From Chelativorans multitrophicus (GTDB taxonomy: Bacteria; Pseudomonadota; Alphaproteobacteria; Rhizobiales; Rhizobiaceae), in contig NZ_JAAAPL010000001.1 of assembly GCF_011317445.1 (NCBI RefSeq), positions 1,054,001-1,118,000 on the forward strand: a stretch of DNA of 64,000 nucleotides, written 5' to 3'. The position numbers were made by a program, and so were the translations under genes. Positions 8,277 to 19,264 of this stretch are shown here, piece after piece. The notes beneath the pieces were generated by a model. It saw nothing but the letters and a program-made list of their open reading frames with translations, was not told where the DNA came from and searched no databases. How positions within the stretch are numbered: position 1 is the stretch's first letter; each line of letters opens with the position of its first letter.

Positions 8277-9593
8277 GTGGACGACCACGGAAAAGGTGAC
8301 GCGCCACCGGTCGCGGAGTTCCTTCGCGATCACGCGTCAACCGGGGGCGGCGTGGGCAGCGGACGGGATCCGGTCACGAGTCCCGCATCTGTTGACATTC
8401 CGCAGCCGAAACGAAAACGCAGGAGAAGGCGCAAGCGCGGCGTGTTCGTGCGCGGAGCCGAGCCTTGCGCCGACAGGAAAGCCGCGCCACAGAAGGCGCC
8501 TGCCCTCACACCGCAGCCTGCACCCGCAGAATTTGCGCGAAGGAGCAAGGCTTATGCTGCCCGGCTTTCAAGCTCCCCTGATGCCGATGCGCTTTATGCC
8601 GCCCTTGATCTTGGCACCAACAATTGCCGGCTGCTGGTCGCTACGCCGGGCAGGCCGGGCCGCTTCCGCGTTGTGGACGCGTTCTCGCGTATCGTTCGGC
8701 TGGGCGAAGGGCTCGCGGCCAGCGGACGGTTGAGTGACGCCGCGATGGAGCGGGCGGTAGAGGCTCTTTCCGTCTGTGCGCAGAAGCTGGACGGCCGGAG
8801 TTTGGCCGGCGTGCGCATGATTGCGACGGAGGCCTGCCGCGCCGCGGAGAACGGGCCTCACTTCATCGAACGCGTACGCCGCGAAACCGGTCTCGACCTT
8901 GAGATCATCGACCGGCGCACCGAGGCTCGGCTCGCCGTTTCCGGCTGCGGTTCTCTCGTTTCACGCGATACGGATGGCGTCGTCCTGTTCGACATCGGTG
9001 GCGGTTCGTCGGAAATCGCGCTGATCGATCTCTCACGCCATCGCACGCCCCGGCTCGCCGACCACATCTTATCCTGGACTTCCCTGCCGACCGGCGTCGT
9101 CTCGCTGGCGGAACGTTTTGGCGGCCGCGTCGTCACGCCGGTGATTTTCGAGGCCATGGTGTCCCACGTCTCCGAAATGCTGGCCCAGTTCGATGGCGGC
9201 ACAAGGCTTGCCCATGTGGCCGGCAGCGGCAAGTTCCACCTGCTGGGCACTTCCGGCACGGTGACGACGCTTGCAGGCGTTCATCTGGGTCTCAAGCGAT
9301 ACGACCGGAGGCGGGTGGACGGGCTTTGGATGGAGCGCGCCAGCGTCGACCGCATCATCGACACGATCCTGAACTGGAGCTTCGACGAGCGTAGAGCCAA
9401 TCCGTGCATCGGGCTGGAGCGTGCTGACCTCGTGCTCGCTGGATGCGCCATTCTGGAGGCTATACGCCGTCATTGGCCGGCAGAGCGCCTGCGGGTCGCC
9501 GACCGGGGCCTGAGGGAGGGCATGCTCAACGAGATGATGGCGCGCGACGGTGTTTGGCGGCGCCGAAAGCAGAACGGAGCATGCCCGGCGTGA
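8277..9593 (+). CDS. ppx: Exopolyphosphatase / guanosine pentaphosphatase (Ppx/GppA family)
   Basis: 438 residues. The ASKHA-fold phosphate loop is seen at [10 protein letters not shown] (D111-N115), the second phosphate motif at [14 protein letters not shown], and the adenosine-type motif at [11 protein letters not shown]. It should hydrolyse polyphosphate and/or pppGpp. The start is GTG at 8277 with a GGAAGGA site 7 bases upstream. The first 100 residues are a family-variable extension that includes a strongly basic run ([10 protein letters not shown]). The stop overlaps the rlmE start by 13 bases, an arrangement conserved in rhizobia. Confidence 0.9.
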
Positions 9594-10297
9594 CGAAGGA
9601 GAAGAAGGCTGGCTCCGGGACGCGCGTCCTGAAAACGCGGGTCAAGAAGAAGCGGGGCTTGAAGAGCTCGTCCCGGCGCTGGCTGGAGCGGCATCTGAAC
9701 GATCCTTACGTGCGCCGAGCCAATTCGGAGGGAATGCGCTCGCGCGCCGCCTACAAGCTGATCGAGATCGACGATAAGCACCACATACTGGCACCAGGCA
9801 TGAAGGTGATCGACCTCGGCGCGGCTCCCGGCGGCTGGTGCCAAGTGGCGGCTGCCAGCGTGAAATCCGATCCCGCAAAGCCTTCCGTCGTCGGCATCGA
9901 CTATCTCGAAATGGACCCCGTGCCAGGAGCCGCGGTGCTCCAGATGGATTTTCTCGACGACGCCGCGCCGGACCGGCTGATCGAGGTTCTGGGCGGGTCG
10001 CCGGATGTGGTCCTGTCCGATATGGCGGCACCCACCACAGGACACCGGCGGACCGATCACCTGCGCACCATGCAGCTTTGCGAGGCGGCGGCGGATTTTG
10101 CAATCTCCGTGTTGAAGACCGGCGGAAACTTCCTGGCCAAGACGTTCCAGGGCGGTACGGAGGGCGAGCTCTTGTCGCTGCTCAAAAGGAATTTCCGTTC
10201 GGTCCATCACGTCAAGCCGCCTGCTTCCCGCGATGAATCGGTCGAGCTTTACATTCTTGCAAAGGACTTCAAAGGCCGTCAGGCTGCGGAGGGCTGA
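9581..10297 (+). CDS. rlmE: 23S rRNA 2'-O-methyltransferase RlmE (FtsJ/RrmJ)
   Basis: 238 residues; methylates U2552 of 23S rRNA in the E. coli homologue. The SAM-binding motif is [12 protein letters not shown] from D78, followed by the second acidic motif in [13 protein letters not shown] and a conserved lysine in [10 protein letters not shown] basic N-terminal stretch of about 35 residues ([13 protein letters not shown]) precedes the family core [14 protein letters not shown]. The start at 9581 is chosen because the in-frame sequence further upstream lies within ppx and is not family-like. It overlaps ppx upstream and its last 19 bases overlap the end of the convergent MFS gene. Confidence 0.93.
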
Positions 10298-11718
10298 GCA
10301 GTCCGTTCCGCGGCCAAGGCCTGTTCCTCTTCTGCCACGCGCTTGCGGCCGTGGCCGGATACGGCACTTCCGGTGTCGGCGGGAAGACGCAGGAACGGCA
10401 AGGCGGCCAGCGCCGACACAAATCCCACAATCACAAACGCGTTGACAAAGGCGTCGCGCCCGAGCGGCTCCCCGGTGACATAGCCGGTGATCTCCAGAAT
10501 GCCTCCCCCCACCGCCACGCCTATGGCGATGCTGATCTGCTGCGACGCGGCCGCGATCGCGGTCGCTTGCCCCGCTTCACGGTCTCCGAGTTCGGCAAAA
10601 ACGAGCGCGTTGTTGGAGGTGAAGAAAAGAGAGCGGAAGAAACCGGCGGCCACCAAAACCGCCACAATGGTGAGATGGGGCGTGGCAGCGGTGAATAGAG
10701 CATTGGCGGCAATCAGCAGGCTGCCGAAGATGGCCGCGAAAATGAGCGTGAGGCGGAAACCAACGGCCCGCAATGCCGTGGAAGCGATCATTTTGACCGA
10801 GATGGCGCCCAGCGCGGACGCGAAGGTAAGCATGCCGGATTGAAAGGGCGTCAGCCCGAACTGGAGCTGCAACATCAGCGGCAGAAGGAACGGAACCGCG
10901 CCGACGCCAACCCGGAAGAGGCTCCCTCCTATTATAGCGGCGCGAAAGGCAGGGATGGCGAAGAGCCGCAGGTTCAAAATCGGATCTGCCGCGCGGCGCG
11001 CGTGGAAAATATAAAGGAACGCCATCACGAAGCCGAAGGCTGCGGTGACAATACCGATAATGGGCGGGAGCGCAGGAAGACTTATCACGGAAAGACCGAA
11101 AACAATCCCCGAGGCCGCCAGACCGGAGAGCGCAAACCCCGTGGAATCGAGCTTTTTTTTATGTTCCGGCTCTAAATCAGGCAGGACGCGGCCCGAGAGC
11201 AGGATGCCTGCAAGCCCGATGGGCACATTTATCAGAAAGATCCAGTGCCAGGAAAAATAGGTGGTGATGAAGCCGCCTAGCGGCGGGCCGGAAATGGGAC
11301 CGATAAGGGCCGGCACAGAGAGCCACGCCATGGCTGAAATAAGCTGGTTCCTCGGTGTGGCGCGAACCAGCACCAATCTCGCCACCGGCGTCATCATCGC
11401 CCCGCCTATTCCCTGCAGGAAACGCGCCAGGACAAAGGCGAGAAGAGAGTTGGACACCGCGCAGGCGATCGAGCCGAGCACGAAGATCGCGAGTGCGAGC
11501 CGGAATATCCGCTTGGCCCCGAAGCGGTCCGCCATCCAGCCGCTGACCGGGATGAAGATTGCGACCGCCACCAGATAGGTGGTCAAGGCAAGCTTCAGCG
11601 TCACGGGATTGGTGCCAATGTCCTCGGCGATCGCCGGTAAGGAGGTGGCGATTACCGTGGAATCCATCTGCTCCATGAAAAGGGCGACGGCAAGGACCAG
11701 GGGCAGTGTGCGGTTCAA
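10279..11718 (-). CDS. MFS drug efflux transporter, DHA2 (EmrB/QacA/MdtD-like) family
   Basis: 479 residues, many hydrophobic helices. The N-terminal helix carries the DHA2 signature [18 protein letters not shown], followed by the loop 2-3 motif [14 protein letters not shown] and the helix-5 segment [13 protein letters not shown]. It should export drugs or other small amphipaths using the proton gradient. It stands alone, convergent with rlmE and divergent from the DUF2243 gene, with about 200 bases of shared upstream DNA. The substrate is unknown. Confidence 0.88.
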
Positions 11719-11869
11719 GGCGGACTCTTGGACGTGATAGGCGAGAACACCACGGGCGCGCGGTGATGCCGAGCCCGCGTCTGATCTAACAATATCTTGC
11801 CCTTAGCATCTTCGCTTCCGCTTGTGCAGGGGGATTGCAGCCGGGTTCTGTTAGTCAACCCGTAAAGAC

Positions 11870-11894
11870 GGAACCACAGCGCATACGCATTGTT
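11870..11894 (+). promoter_or_regulatory. Candidate EcfG (general stress sigma factor) promoter
   Basis: GGAAC at 11870-11874, a 16-base spacer, and TGTT at 11891-11894 come close to the alphaproteobacterial EcfG consensus GGAAC-N16/17-CGTT. It lies 26 bases before the start of the DUF2243 gene. One mismatch in the -10 element; unproven. Confidence 0.33.
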
Positions 11895-11920
11895 CGGCAT
11901 TACCGAAAAAGGAAGAACAA

Positions 11921-12718
11921 ATGAGCGCCCTGGTCAGCGATACAGAAAAGCAAAGTACCGCCGGCTATCGATGGTCGGGATATTTGCTCGGTTTCTCTAT
12001 TGGGGGCTTTTTCGATGGCATCCTGCTCCACCAGATATTGCAGTGGCATCACCTGCTTTCCGCGTTGGAAGGCGGCCGTTTCGGCGATCTGCGCTTTCAG
12101 ATCCTTGCAGACGGCTTGTTCCATTTGCTGATGTATGTGCTTGCACTGGCGGGCCTGTGGCTGCTGTGGCGGTCGAGAACAGTATTCTCCCGATCTCCGT
12201 CGGGTCGAACGCTTCTGGGGGCCGCGCTGATCGGCTTTGGTGCCTGGCATATATTGGATGGGATCCTTTCGCATTGGGTGCTTGGCATTCACCGCATCCG
12301 CATGGATTCGGCCTTTCCGCTGTTCTGGGACCTGCTTTGGTTTGTCCTTTTCGGCGTAGTCTTCGTGTTGGCGGGTTTTTACCTGCAGCGGGGCCGCAGT
12401 TCAGGCGCCGGAGGAGCCGGGCTGACGTCTTCGGCTTTGGCCCTGCTCGCCTTGTTTGGCGGAGCGGCCGCGGCGCTGCCCCCTCCCGGCGACGGCCCCG
12501 TCCTGGTGGTGTTCCGTCCGGGCGTTTCTCCCGCGCACGCTTTTTCTGCCCTGACACAGGTAAACGGCCGCCTGATCTGGTCGGATGAGTTCGATCGGGT
12601 CTGGGCAATCGAATTGCCGGAAAACGCCAGCGTTTTGCCGCTCTATAGGAACGGCGCGCTCCTCGTTGGCACTTCTCCCGCGGTTTCCGGCTGCCTCAGC
12701 TGGTTCTCCAGGGCATGA
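11921..12718 (+). CDS. DUF2243 membrane protein with an extra C-terminal domain
   Basis: 265 residues. Residues 10-165 resemble DUF2243: GYLLGFSIGGFFDGILLHQILQ at the first helix, the conserved HH after WHH, LADGLFHLLMY at the second helix, and GLGAWHILDGILSHW-like third and fourth segments. Conserved histidines in the membrane suggest metal or haem binding, but no function is established. After a last helix (SSALALLALFGGAAAALP, about residues 168-187) come roughly 75 residues (LVVFRPGVSPAHAFSALTQ... to the end) that are not part of the usual family. The start has a GGAAGAAC site. A possible EcfG promoter lies just upstream. Confidence 0.75.
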   Translation: MSALVSDTEKQSTAGYRWSGYLLGFSIGGFFDGILLHQILQWHHLLSALEGGRFGDLRFQILADGLFHLLMYVLALAGLWLLWRSRTVFSRSPSGRTLLGAALIGFGAWHILDGILSHWVLGIHRIRMDSAFPLFWDLLWFVLFGVVFVLAGFYLQRGRSSGAGGAGLTSSALALLALFGGAAAALPPPGDGPVLVVFRPGVSPAHAFSALTQVNGRLIWSDEFDRVWAIELPENASVLPLYRNGALLVGTSPAVSGCLSWFSRA

Positions 12719-14380
<1,662 letters not shown>

Positions 14381-14406
14381 GACAATAGAACCCTGGAAGG
14401 TAAGAC

Positions 14407-14437
14407 AAAAAACGCCCGGCAAGCCGGGCGTTTTTAT
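14407..14437. terminator. Bidirectional Rho-independent terminator between guaB and aqpZ
   Basis: The GC-rich arms CGCCCGGC and GCCGGGCG are flanked by an A-run on the left and a T-run on the right, so the palindrome can stop transcripts from both convergent genes. Confidence 0.9.
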
Positions 14438-14455
14438 TTCTGGATATTTGCTAGA

Positions 14456-15160
14456 TCAGGCCTTTGCCTTCTTCAAAAGGTCCGCCTGCGTATTTTCAAG
14501 CGCATGCGACTTGTAGACGAGCCCGGCCAGAGCACCGCCGATCAGCGGAGCGACGATAAAAAGCCACAGCTTAGAGATCGCCGCGCCGCCCGAGAACAGA
14601 GCCGGTCCGATCGATCGGGCCGGATTGACCGAGGTACCGGTGACGGCGATGAAACAGATATGGATCGCGGTGAGTGTCAGACCGATAACAGCGCCTGCCA
14701 TTACCGTCGTGTGACGCTCGGAGGTCGCGCCCAGGATCACCATCACGAATATGAAGGTGGCCACGACTTCACCAAGGAAAGCAGCACTTGTCGTATATTC
14801 GCTCCAGCCATTCGCGGCGAGATTGGCGGGCGCGCCACCCGTTTTGCCCGAGGCAATGATCCAGAGCACCAGAGCGCCGAGAATGCCGCCCGCGACCTGT
14901 GCAATCATGTATGGTGCGACGTCCTTCGCCGGCAATCGCCCGGCAAGAAAAGCACCCAACGTTACAGCGGGATTGAGATGCGCACCCGAGACCGGGCCAA
15001 TCGCGTAAGCCATTGCCAAGACGGCCACACCAAAGGCAACCGCGATGCCCAGCGCTCCCCCCGTAGGAATCAGCGGCCCGAAGCCGCCGAGCACCACACT
15101 TCCGCACCCGATAAATACAAGGCAGAATGTGCCAAATACTTCCGCTATGTAGGCTTTCAT
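14456..15160 (-). CDS. aqpZ: Aquaporin Z-type water channel
   Basis: 234 residues, six-helix MIP channel. Both NPA boxes are intact (residues 63-65 in GAHLNPAVTLG and 179-181 in GTSVNPARSIG), and the selectivity-filter arginine follows the second NPA. The opening residues MKAYIAEVFGTFCLVFIGCG fit AqpZ. The in-frame ATG at 15223 is rejected because the sequence before MKAY is not family-like and a GGGGA site precedes 15160. Passes water across the inner membrane. It lies 105 bases downstream of the OxyR-type regulator on the same strand. Confidence 0.95.
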   Translation of the reverse strand: MKAYIAEVFGTFCLVFIGCGSVVLGGFGPLIPTGGALGIAVAFGVAVLAMAYAIGPVSGAHLNPAVTLGAFLAGRLPAKDVAPYMIAQVAGGILGALVLWIIASGKTGGAPANLAANGWSEYTTSAAFLGEVVATFIFVMVILGATSERHTTVMAGAVIGLTLTAIHICFIAVTGTSVNPARSIGPALFSGGAAISKLWLFIVAPLIGGALAGLVYKSHALENTQADLLKKAKA

Positions 15161-15265
15161 AATCGAATCATCCCCACAATTGTAAAAGCGATGAATCATC
15201 CTACAATTTATTTTTGAAAGCAAGTTTTTGGGCTCTTGGCGGAGAGGCTCACCGCAATTCTACTA

Positions 15266-16162
15266 TTATAACCGATGCAAATCTTTGACGGTTTTACTTA
15301 AAGCAGCAAAGTCGGCTTCGCGAGTATTGGTCTTGCGCCAGGAAAGACATATGGTGCGCGCCGGCGCAGGATCGACAAACGGCAGGACGCGAAGGCCCTG
15401 CTGAGCGTCCGCCGACTCGCGCGCCATCTCCGGGACCAAGGTCACCCCGAACCCGTGAGCGACGAGTTGCAGCAGGGTCATGAGGCTCGTCGCCCCCAGG
15501 CTTGCCATCGTTATGGGCTTAACCATACCGCAGATCGCCAGCGCCTGGTTGCGCATGCAGTGACCGTCCTCAAGCAGCATGAGCCGCTCCAGCGCCATGC
15601 TCTCCTGCGCCACAGGCGGTGCCAGCCGTTCCGCGTCCACTTCGGGAACCGCAAGATAGAACCGATCCTCGAAGAGCATCTCGCTTTTGAGTTGCGGCGA
15701 TTCAATGGGAGCGGCGGCGATCATGCCATCGAGCCTCCCTGCGCTTGTCTCCTGGATAAGCGTGTCCGTTACCGCCTCGCGCACCTCCAGTCTGAGGGAA
15801 GGGAAGTCTTGCTTGAGCTTCGGCAAAAGGCGCGGCAGAAGAAAAGGCGCCACCGTTGGGATGATCCCCAAGCGGAACCGCTCCCCCAGCGCGTTTTGGT
15901 CGCGCCGGGCCATATGCTCCAGATCTTCCACCTCCGCCAGGATCCGCTCGATGCGCGGGCGCAACTCCTGCGCCTCCTGGGTGAGCCGGACGGCTCCACC
16001 GCCCCGCTCGAAGAGCTGAAAGCCAAGCTGCGCTTCCATCTCGGCTATTTGTGCTGAAAGCGCGGGCTGCGTCACGCCGCATGCGGCGGCAGCCCGGCCG
16101 AAATGCAGGAGTTCAGCCAAGCGCTGAAAGTATTGCATTTGGCGGAGGGTCAAGCGCGTCAT
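15266..16162 (-). CDS. oxyR: Hydrogen-peroxide-sensing LysR regulator OxyR
   Basis: 298 residues, LysR family. The N-terminal winged helix-turn-helix runs through residues 3-62 (CGVTQPALSAQIAEMEAQLG). The effector domain keeps the OxyR redox pair: C202 in LLEDGHCMRNQ and C211 nine residues later, matching C199 and C208 of the E. coli protein. It should therefore be a true thiol-based peroxide sensor. No katG or ahpC lies next to it; the same-strand downstream gene is aqpZ, and rsmB-like diverges upstream. Targets cannot be read from the window. Confidence 0.9.
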   Translation of the reverse strand: MTRLTLRQMQYFQRLAELLHFGRAAAACGVTQPALSAQIAEMEAQLGFQLFERGGGAVRLTQEAQELRPRIERILAEVEDLEHMARRDQNALGERFRLGIIPTVAPFLLPRLLPKLKQDFPSLRLEVREAVTDTLIQETSAGRLDGMIAAAPIESPQLKSEMLFEDRFYLAVPEVDAERLAPPVAQESMALERLMLLEDGHCMRNQALAICGMVKPITMASLGATSLMTLLQLVAHGFGVTLVPEMARESADAQQGLRVLPFVDPAPARTICLSWRKTNTREADFAALSKTVKDLHRL

Positions 16163-16421
16163 AAAGAAATCTTATCGCAGCGACGACGAGAGGCAACCGG
16201 CCATTATCACGAACAACGGGCTGTTTGGAATTGTTCCGAGCATCATGCGCTGGAAAAACGCAGCACTGCCAGAGCGGGATTACTGCCGCTCCCCCTAATA
16301 GCAACGCCTGCCGCTGACCTCCACGCGCGAGGCAATCCCGGAGCTTTTGTCTTTAGCCCTTGTGAATTATTCCACCAGGCGTTAGCCAAGGCCCAAGACG
16401 GGTTTACCGGAAAGGCTCCAC

Positions 16422-17705
16422 ATGCGACTGGGCGGGCGGCTTGCTGCGGCCATCGAGATTCTCGAAGACATCGAAACACGACATCGCCCCGCGGCCGATG
16501 CCATGCGGGACTGGGGTCTTTCACATCGGTTCGCTGGAGCCGGCGACCGAGCCGCAATCGGCAATTTCGTCTATGACGCGCTGCGCCGCCGCCGCGCCGC
16601 TGCATGGATCTTCGATGCAGATTCGCCCAGGACGCTGGTGCTGGGCAGCTACCTCCTGGAAAGCGGCGTTCTTCCCCAGGAACTCGGCAGGCTGATCGCC
16701 GACGACCGGTTCGCGCCCTCCATGCTTACGGAGGCTGAACTGGCGGCGCTTCAAGCCCGGCTCTCGGAAGAGCTGCCTGCGCCCGCCCGCGCCAATGCCC
16801 CGGAATGGTGCGAGCCGTTGATGGAGGAGGCCTTCGGCGCCGCATGGGTGGATGAAGGGGCTGCCCTCGCCTCGCGCCCGCCCCTCGACATGCGCGTCAA
16901 CCGGCTGAAAGCATCGCGCGAGAAGGTGCTGGCGAGTCTCGCGCGTGCCGGCGCCAAGCCCGCCCGCATCGCGCCCAGCGGCCTGCGCATCGCGCCCATC
17001 TCCGGCGATGGCCGTCATCCCAATATTCAGGCCGAACCCGCCTTTCAGAAGGGCTGGTTCGAGGTGCAGGATGAAGGCTCCCAAATCGTGGCTGAGCTTG
17101 CAGGGCCTGCTCAGGGCAGCCAGGTGCTCGATTTCTGCGCCGGTGCGGGCGGCAAGACGCTCGCCTTCTCGGCCATGATGGATAATCGCGGCCAGATTTA
17201 TGCCTTCGATGCCGACAAGCAGCGTCTGGCCCCCATTTTCGACCGACTCAAGCGGGCGGGCTGCCGCAATGTGCAGGTGATTGCGGACGAGGGGCAATTG
17301 ACGCGCCTCGAAGGCCAGATGGATCTCGTCGTGGTGGACGCGCCCTGCACAGGCTCCGGCACCTGGCGCCGGCGTCCCGATGCCAAGTGGCGCCTGACCG
17401 CACAGCAGCTCGAGGCGCGCCGGGCCGAGCAGGCCACAATTCTTGATGCTGCCAGCCGCTATGTGAAGCCCGGCGGCCGGCTCGCCTACATCACCTGCTC
17501 GATCTTCCAGGAGGAGAATGCAGAGCAGGCTTCCGCCTTTCTTGCCCGGTCGCCTCAGTTCAGCGCTGCCGATCACGGGGCTCTCTGGCGCGAACGCTTC
17601 AATAGCGCGGCGGCAGAGCCGCGCATCGGGAACGGCATAACGCTGACGCCTGCCACCACCGGCACAGACGGCTTCTACTTCGCCTGCTTCGGGCGCGCAG
17701 CCTAG
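16422..17705 (+). CDS. RsmB/NOP family RNA (cytosine-C5)-methyltransferase
   Basis: 427 residues. An N-terminal NusB-like helical region (about 1-130) is followed by a Rossmann methyltransferase domain: QVLDFCAGAGGKTLAFS (SAM site), VDAPCTGSGTWRRRPD with catalytic-release cysteine C309, and ITCSIFQEEN with the nucleophile C359. Both cysteines needed by the m5C RNA family are present. Probably modifies 16S rRNA (C967-type) but could have another RNA target. Stops 6 bases before the convergent ABC transporter operon end. Confidence 0.88.
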   Translation: MRLGGRLAAAIEILEDIETRHRPAADAMRDWGLSHRFAGAGDRAAIGNFVYDALRRRRAAAWIFDADSPRTLVLGSYLLESGVLPQELGRLIADDRFAPSMLTEAELAALQARLSEELPAPARANAPEWCEPLMEEAFGAAWVDEGAALASRPPLDMRVNRLKASREKVLASLARAGAKPARIAPSGLRIAPISGDGRHPNIQAEPAFQKGWFEVQDEGSQIVAELAGPAQGSQVLDFCAGAGGKTLAFSAMMDNRGQIYAFDADKQRLAPIFDRLKRAGCRNVQVIADEGQLTRLEGQMDLVVVDAPCTGSGTWRRRPDAKWRLTAQQLEARRAEQATILDAASRYVKPGGRLAYITCSIFQEENAEQASAFLARSPQFSAADHGALWRERFNSAAAEPRIGNGITLTPATTGTDGFYFACFGRAA

Positions 17706-17711
17706 AGCCCG

Positions 17712-18461
17712 TTATGGCACCGGCATACGCGGTACGCTCGCGAGCAGCTTCTGCGTGTATGGATGCTGCGGGCGGGCCAAAATCTCGGATGTGCGGCCGC
17801 TTTCCACGATCCGGCCCCTCTCCAGAATGATGATCTCTTCGCAGAGCGACGCCACCACCCCAAGATCATGCGAAACGAACAAGATGGCCATGGCCTTCGA
17901 TAGGTCTCTCACAAGCTCCACGATGCGAATGCGGGTGGAAAGATCAAGAGCACTCACCGCCTCGTCGGCCAGGATCAACTGCGGACGCGCGACGATGGCC
18001 CGGGCGATAGCGATGCGCTGGCGCTGGCCACCGGAGAACTCGTGCGGATAGCGGGAGATTGCATCGGTAGGCAAGCCGACATCGCGTAAGGCAGCCTCGA
18101 TGGCGGGGCGGCGGGGCCCGGAGATGCCAAGCGCCCGCAGAGGCTCGGCAATGATCGCCTCCACCTTTTGCCTCGGATCGAGCGAAGAATAGGGATCCTG
18201 GAAAACCGCCTGCACCGCCCGGCGATAACGACGCATGAAGTCGCGATTGCCTGGCTCCAGCGCCTCATTCCCGAAGCGGATCGCGCCGGAACTTGGCCGC
18301 GCAAGCCCCAGGAGGAGTTTCAGGATCGTCGATTTGCCCGAGCCCGACTCCCCCACCAATCCGACATTCACACCCGCCTCAATCTTAAACGAGACATCAT
18401 GCAGCACCTGCTGCTGGCTGGAATAGCCAAAGGAGACCGCATCAAAAGAGATCAGGCTCAT
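17712..18461 (-). CDS. Peptide/nickel-type ABC transporter ATPase (DppF/NikE-like)
   Basis: 249 residues. Walker A GESGSGKST near residue 38, signature FSGGQRQR, Walker B LILADEAVSALD, and the C-terminal PHPYTQKLL box common in this family. It is shorter than DppF/OppF (about 330) and lacks their C-terminal extension, nearer to NikE in size. Last gene of a five-gene operon transcribed leftward; its ATG overlaps the previous stop by 4 bases. Confidence 0.9.
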   Translation of the reverse strand: MSLISFDAVSFGYSSQQQVLHDVSFKIEAGVNVGLVGESGSGKSTILKLLLGLARPSSGAIRFGNEALEPGNRDFMRRYRRAVQAVFQDPYSSLDPRQKVEAIIAEPLRALGISGPRRPAIEAALRDVGLPTDAISRYPHEFSGGQRQRIAIARAIVARPQLILADEAVSALDLSTRIRIVELVRDLSKAMAILFVSHDLGVVASLCEEIIILERGRIVESGRTSEILARPQHPYTQKLLASVPRMPVP

Positions 18462-19264
18462 CGGATGGGCTCCAGTGCCTGATCAAACGCGGCGGCGGCC
18501 GAAACGAGCGTCTTCGTGTAATCATGCGACGGCGCAGAGAAAACCGTTTTCACCGGCCCCTGCTCGACCAGTTCGCCACGGCGCAACACCGCCACCTCCT
18601 CTACCACGCGTGCAACGACCGGCAGATCATGGCTGATGAAGAGCAGCGCCATCCCGTTCTCCCGAACGAGATCCGACAAAAGCTCGAGAATCTCGGCCTG
18701 GGTGGTGACGTCCAAGGCCGTCGTGGGCTCATCCGCGATGAGGAGTTTGGGACGGCAGGCAAGCGCCATGGCGATCGCCACGCGCTGGCGCTGTCCGCCT
18801 GAGATTTCGTAAGGATAGGCGTTCATTATGCGATCGATGTCAGGCAGTGAAACCCGTTCCAGAAGGGAGCGCACCTCGCGGGCAACCGCCTTCCGATCGA
18901 GCGCCCTCCCCTCGCGGCGATAGCGTCGGACGAGCGGCTCGGCCACCTGACGGCCCACCTTCATCAAAGGGTCGAGCGCGGTGAGCGGCTCCTGGAAAAC
19001 CGTCGCGGCCACCGCCCCGCGCAGCGGCACAAGCTCTTCCTCCCGTGCACCGACCACCTCCTTGCCGTCGAGGCGGACCGAACCTTTGACGCTGATGTCC
19101 GGCGGCAGGAGGCCAATCGCGGCAAGCGCCGTCAATGATTTGCCGGAGCCGGATTCCCCGATCAGCCCCAGGCGCGCGCCTGGCCCCACCGCGAGCGAGA
19201 GATTGGAAACCAGGTTCTGCCCGCTGCTTTCCAGCGTGAGCCCTTCGATCACAAGCAGGCTCAT
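18458..19264 (-). CDS. Peptide/nickel-type ABC transporter ATPase (DppD/NikD-like)
   Basis: 268 residues with Walker A GESGSGKSL, signature ISGGQRQR and Walker B LLIADEPTTALDVTTQ. As with its partner, the usual DppD C-terminal oligopeptide domain is missing, giving a NikD-like length. Pairs with the next ATPase to drive import. Overlaps the upstream permease stop by 4 bases. Confidence 0.9.
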   Translation of the reverse strand: MSLLVIEGLTLESSGQNLVSNLSLAVGPGARLGLIGESGSGKSLTALAAIGLLPPDISVKGSVRLDGKEVVGAREEELVPLRGAVAATVFQEPLTALDPLMKVGRQVAEPLVRRYRREGRALDRKAVAREVRSLLERVSLPDIDRIMNAYPYEISGGQRQRVAIAMALACRPKLLIADEPTTALDVTTQAEILELLSDLVRENGMALLFISHDLPVVARVVEEVAVLRRGELVEQGPVKTVFSAPSHDYTKTLVSAAAAFDQALEPIR

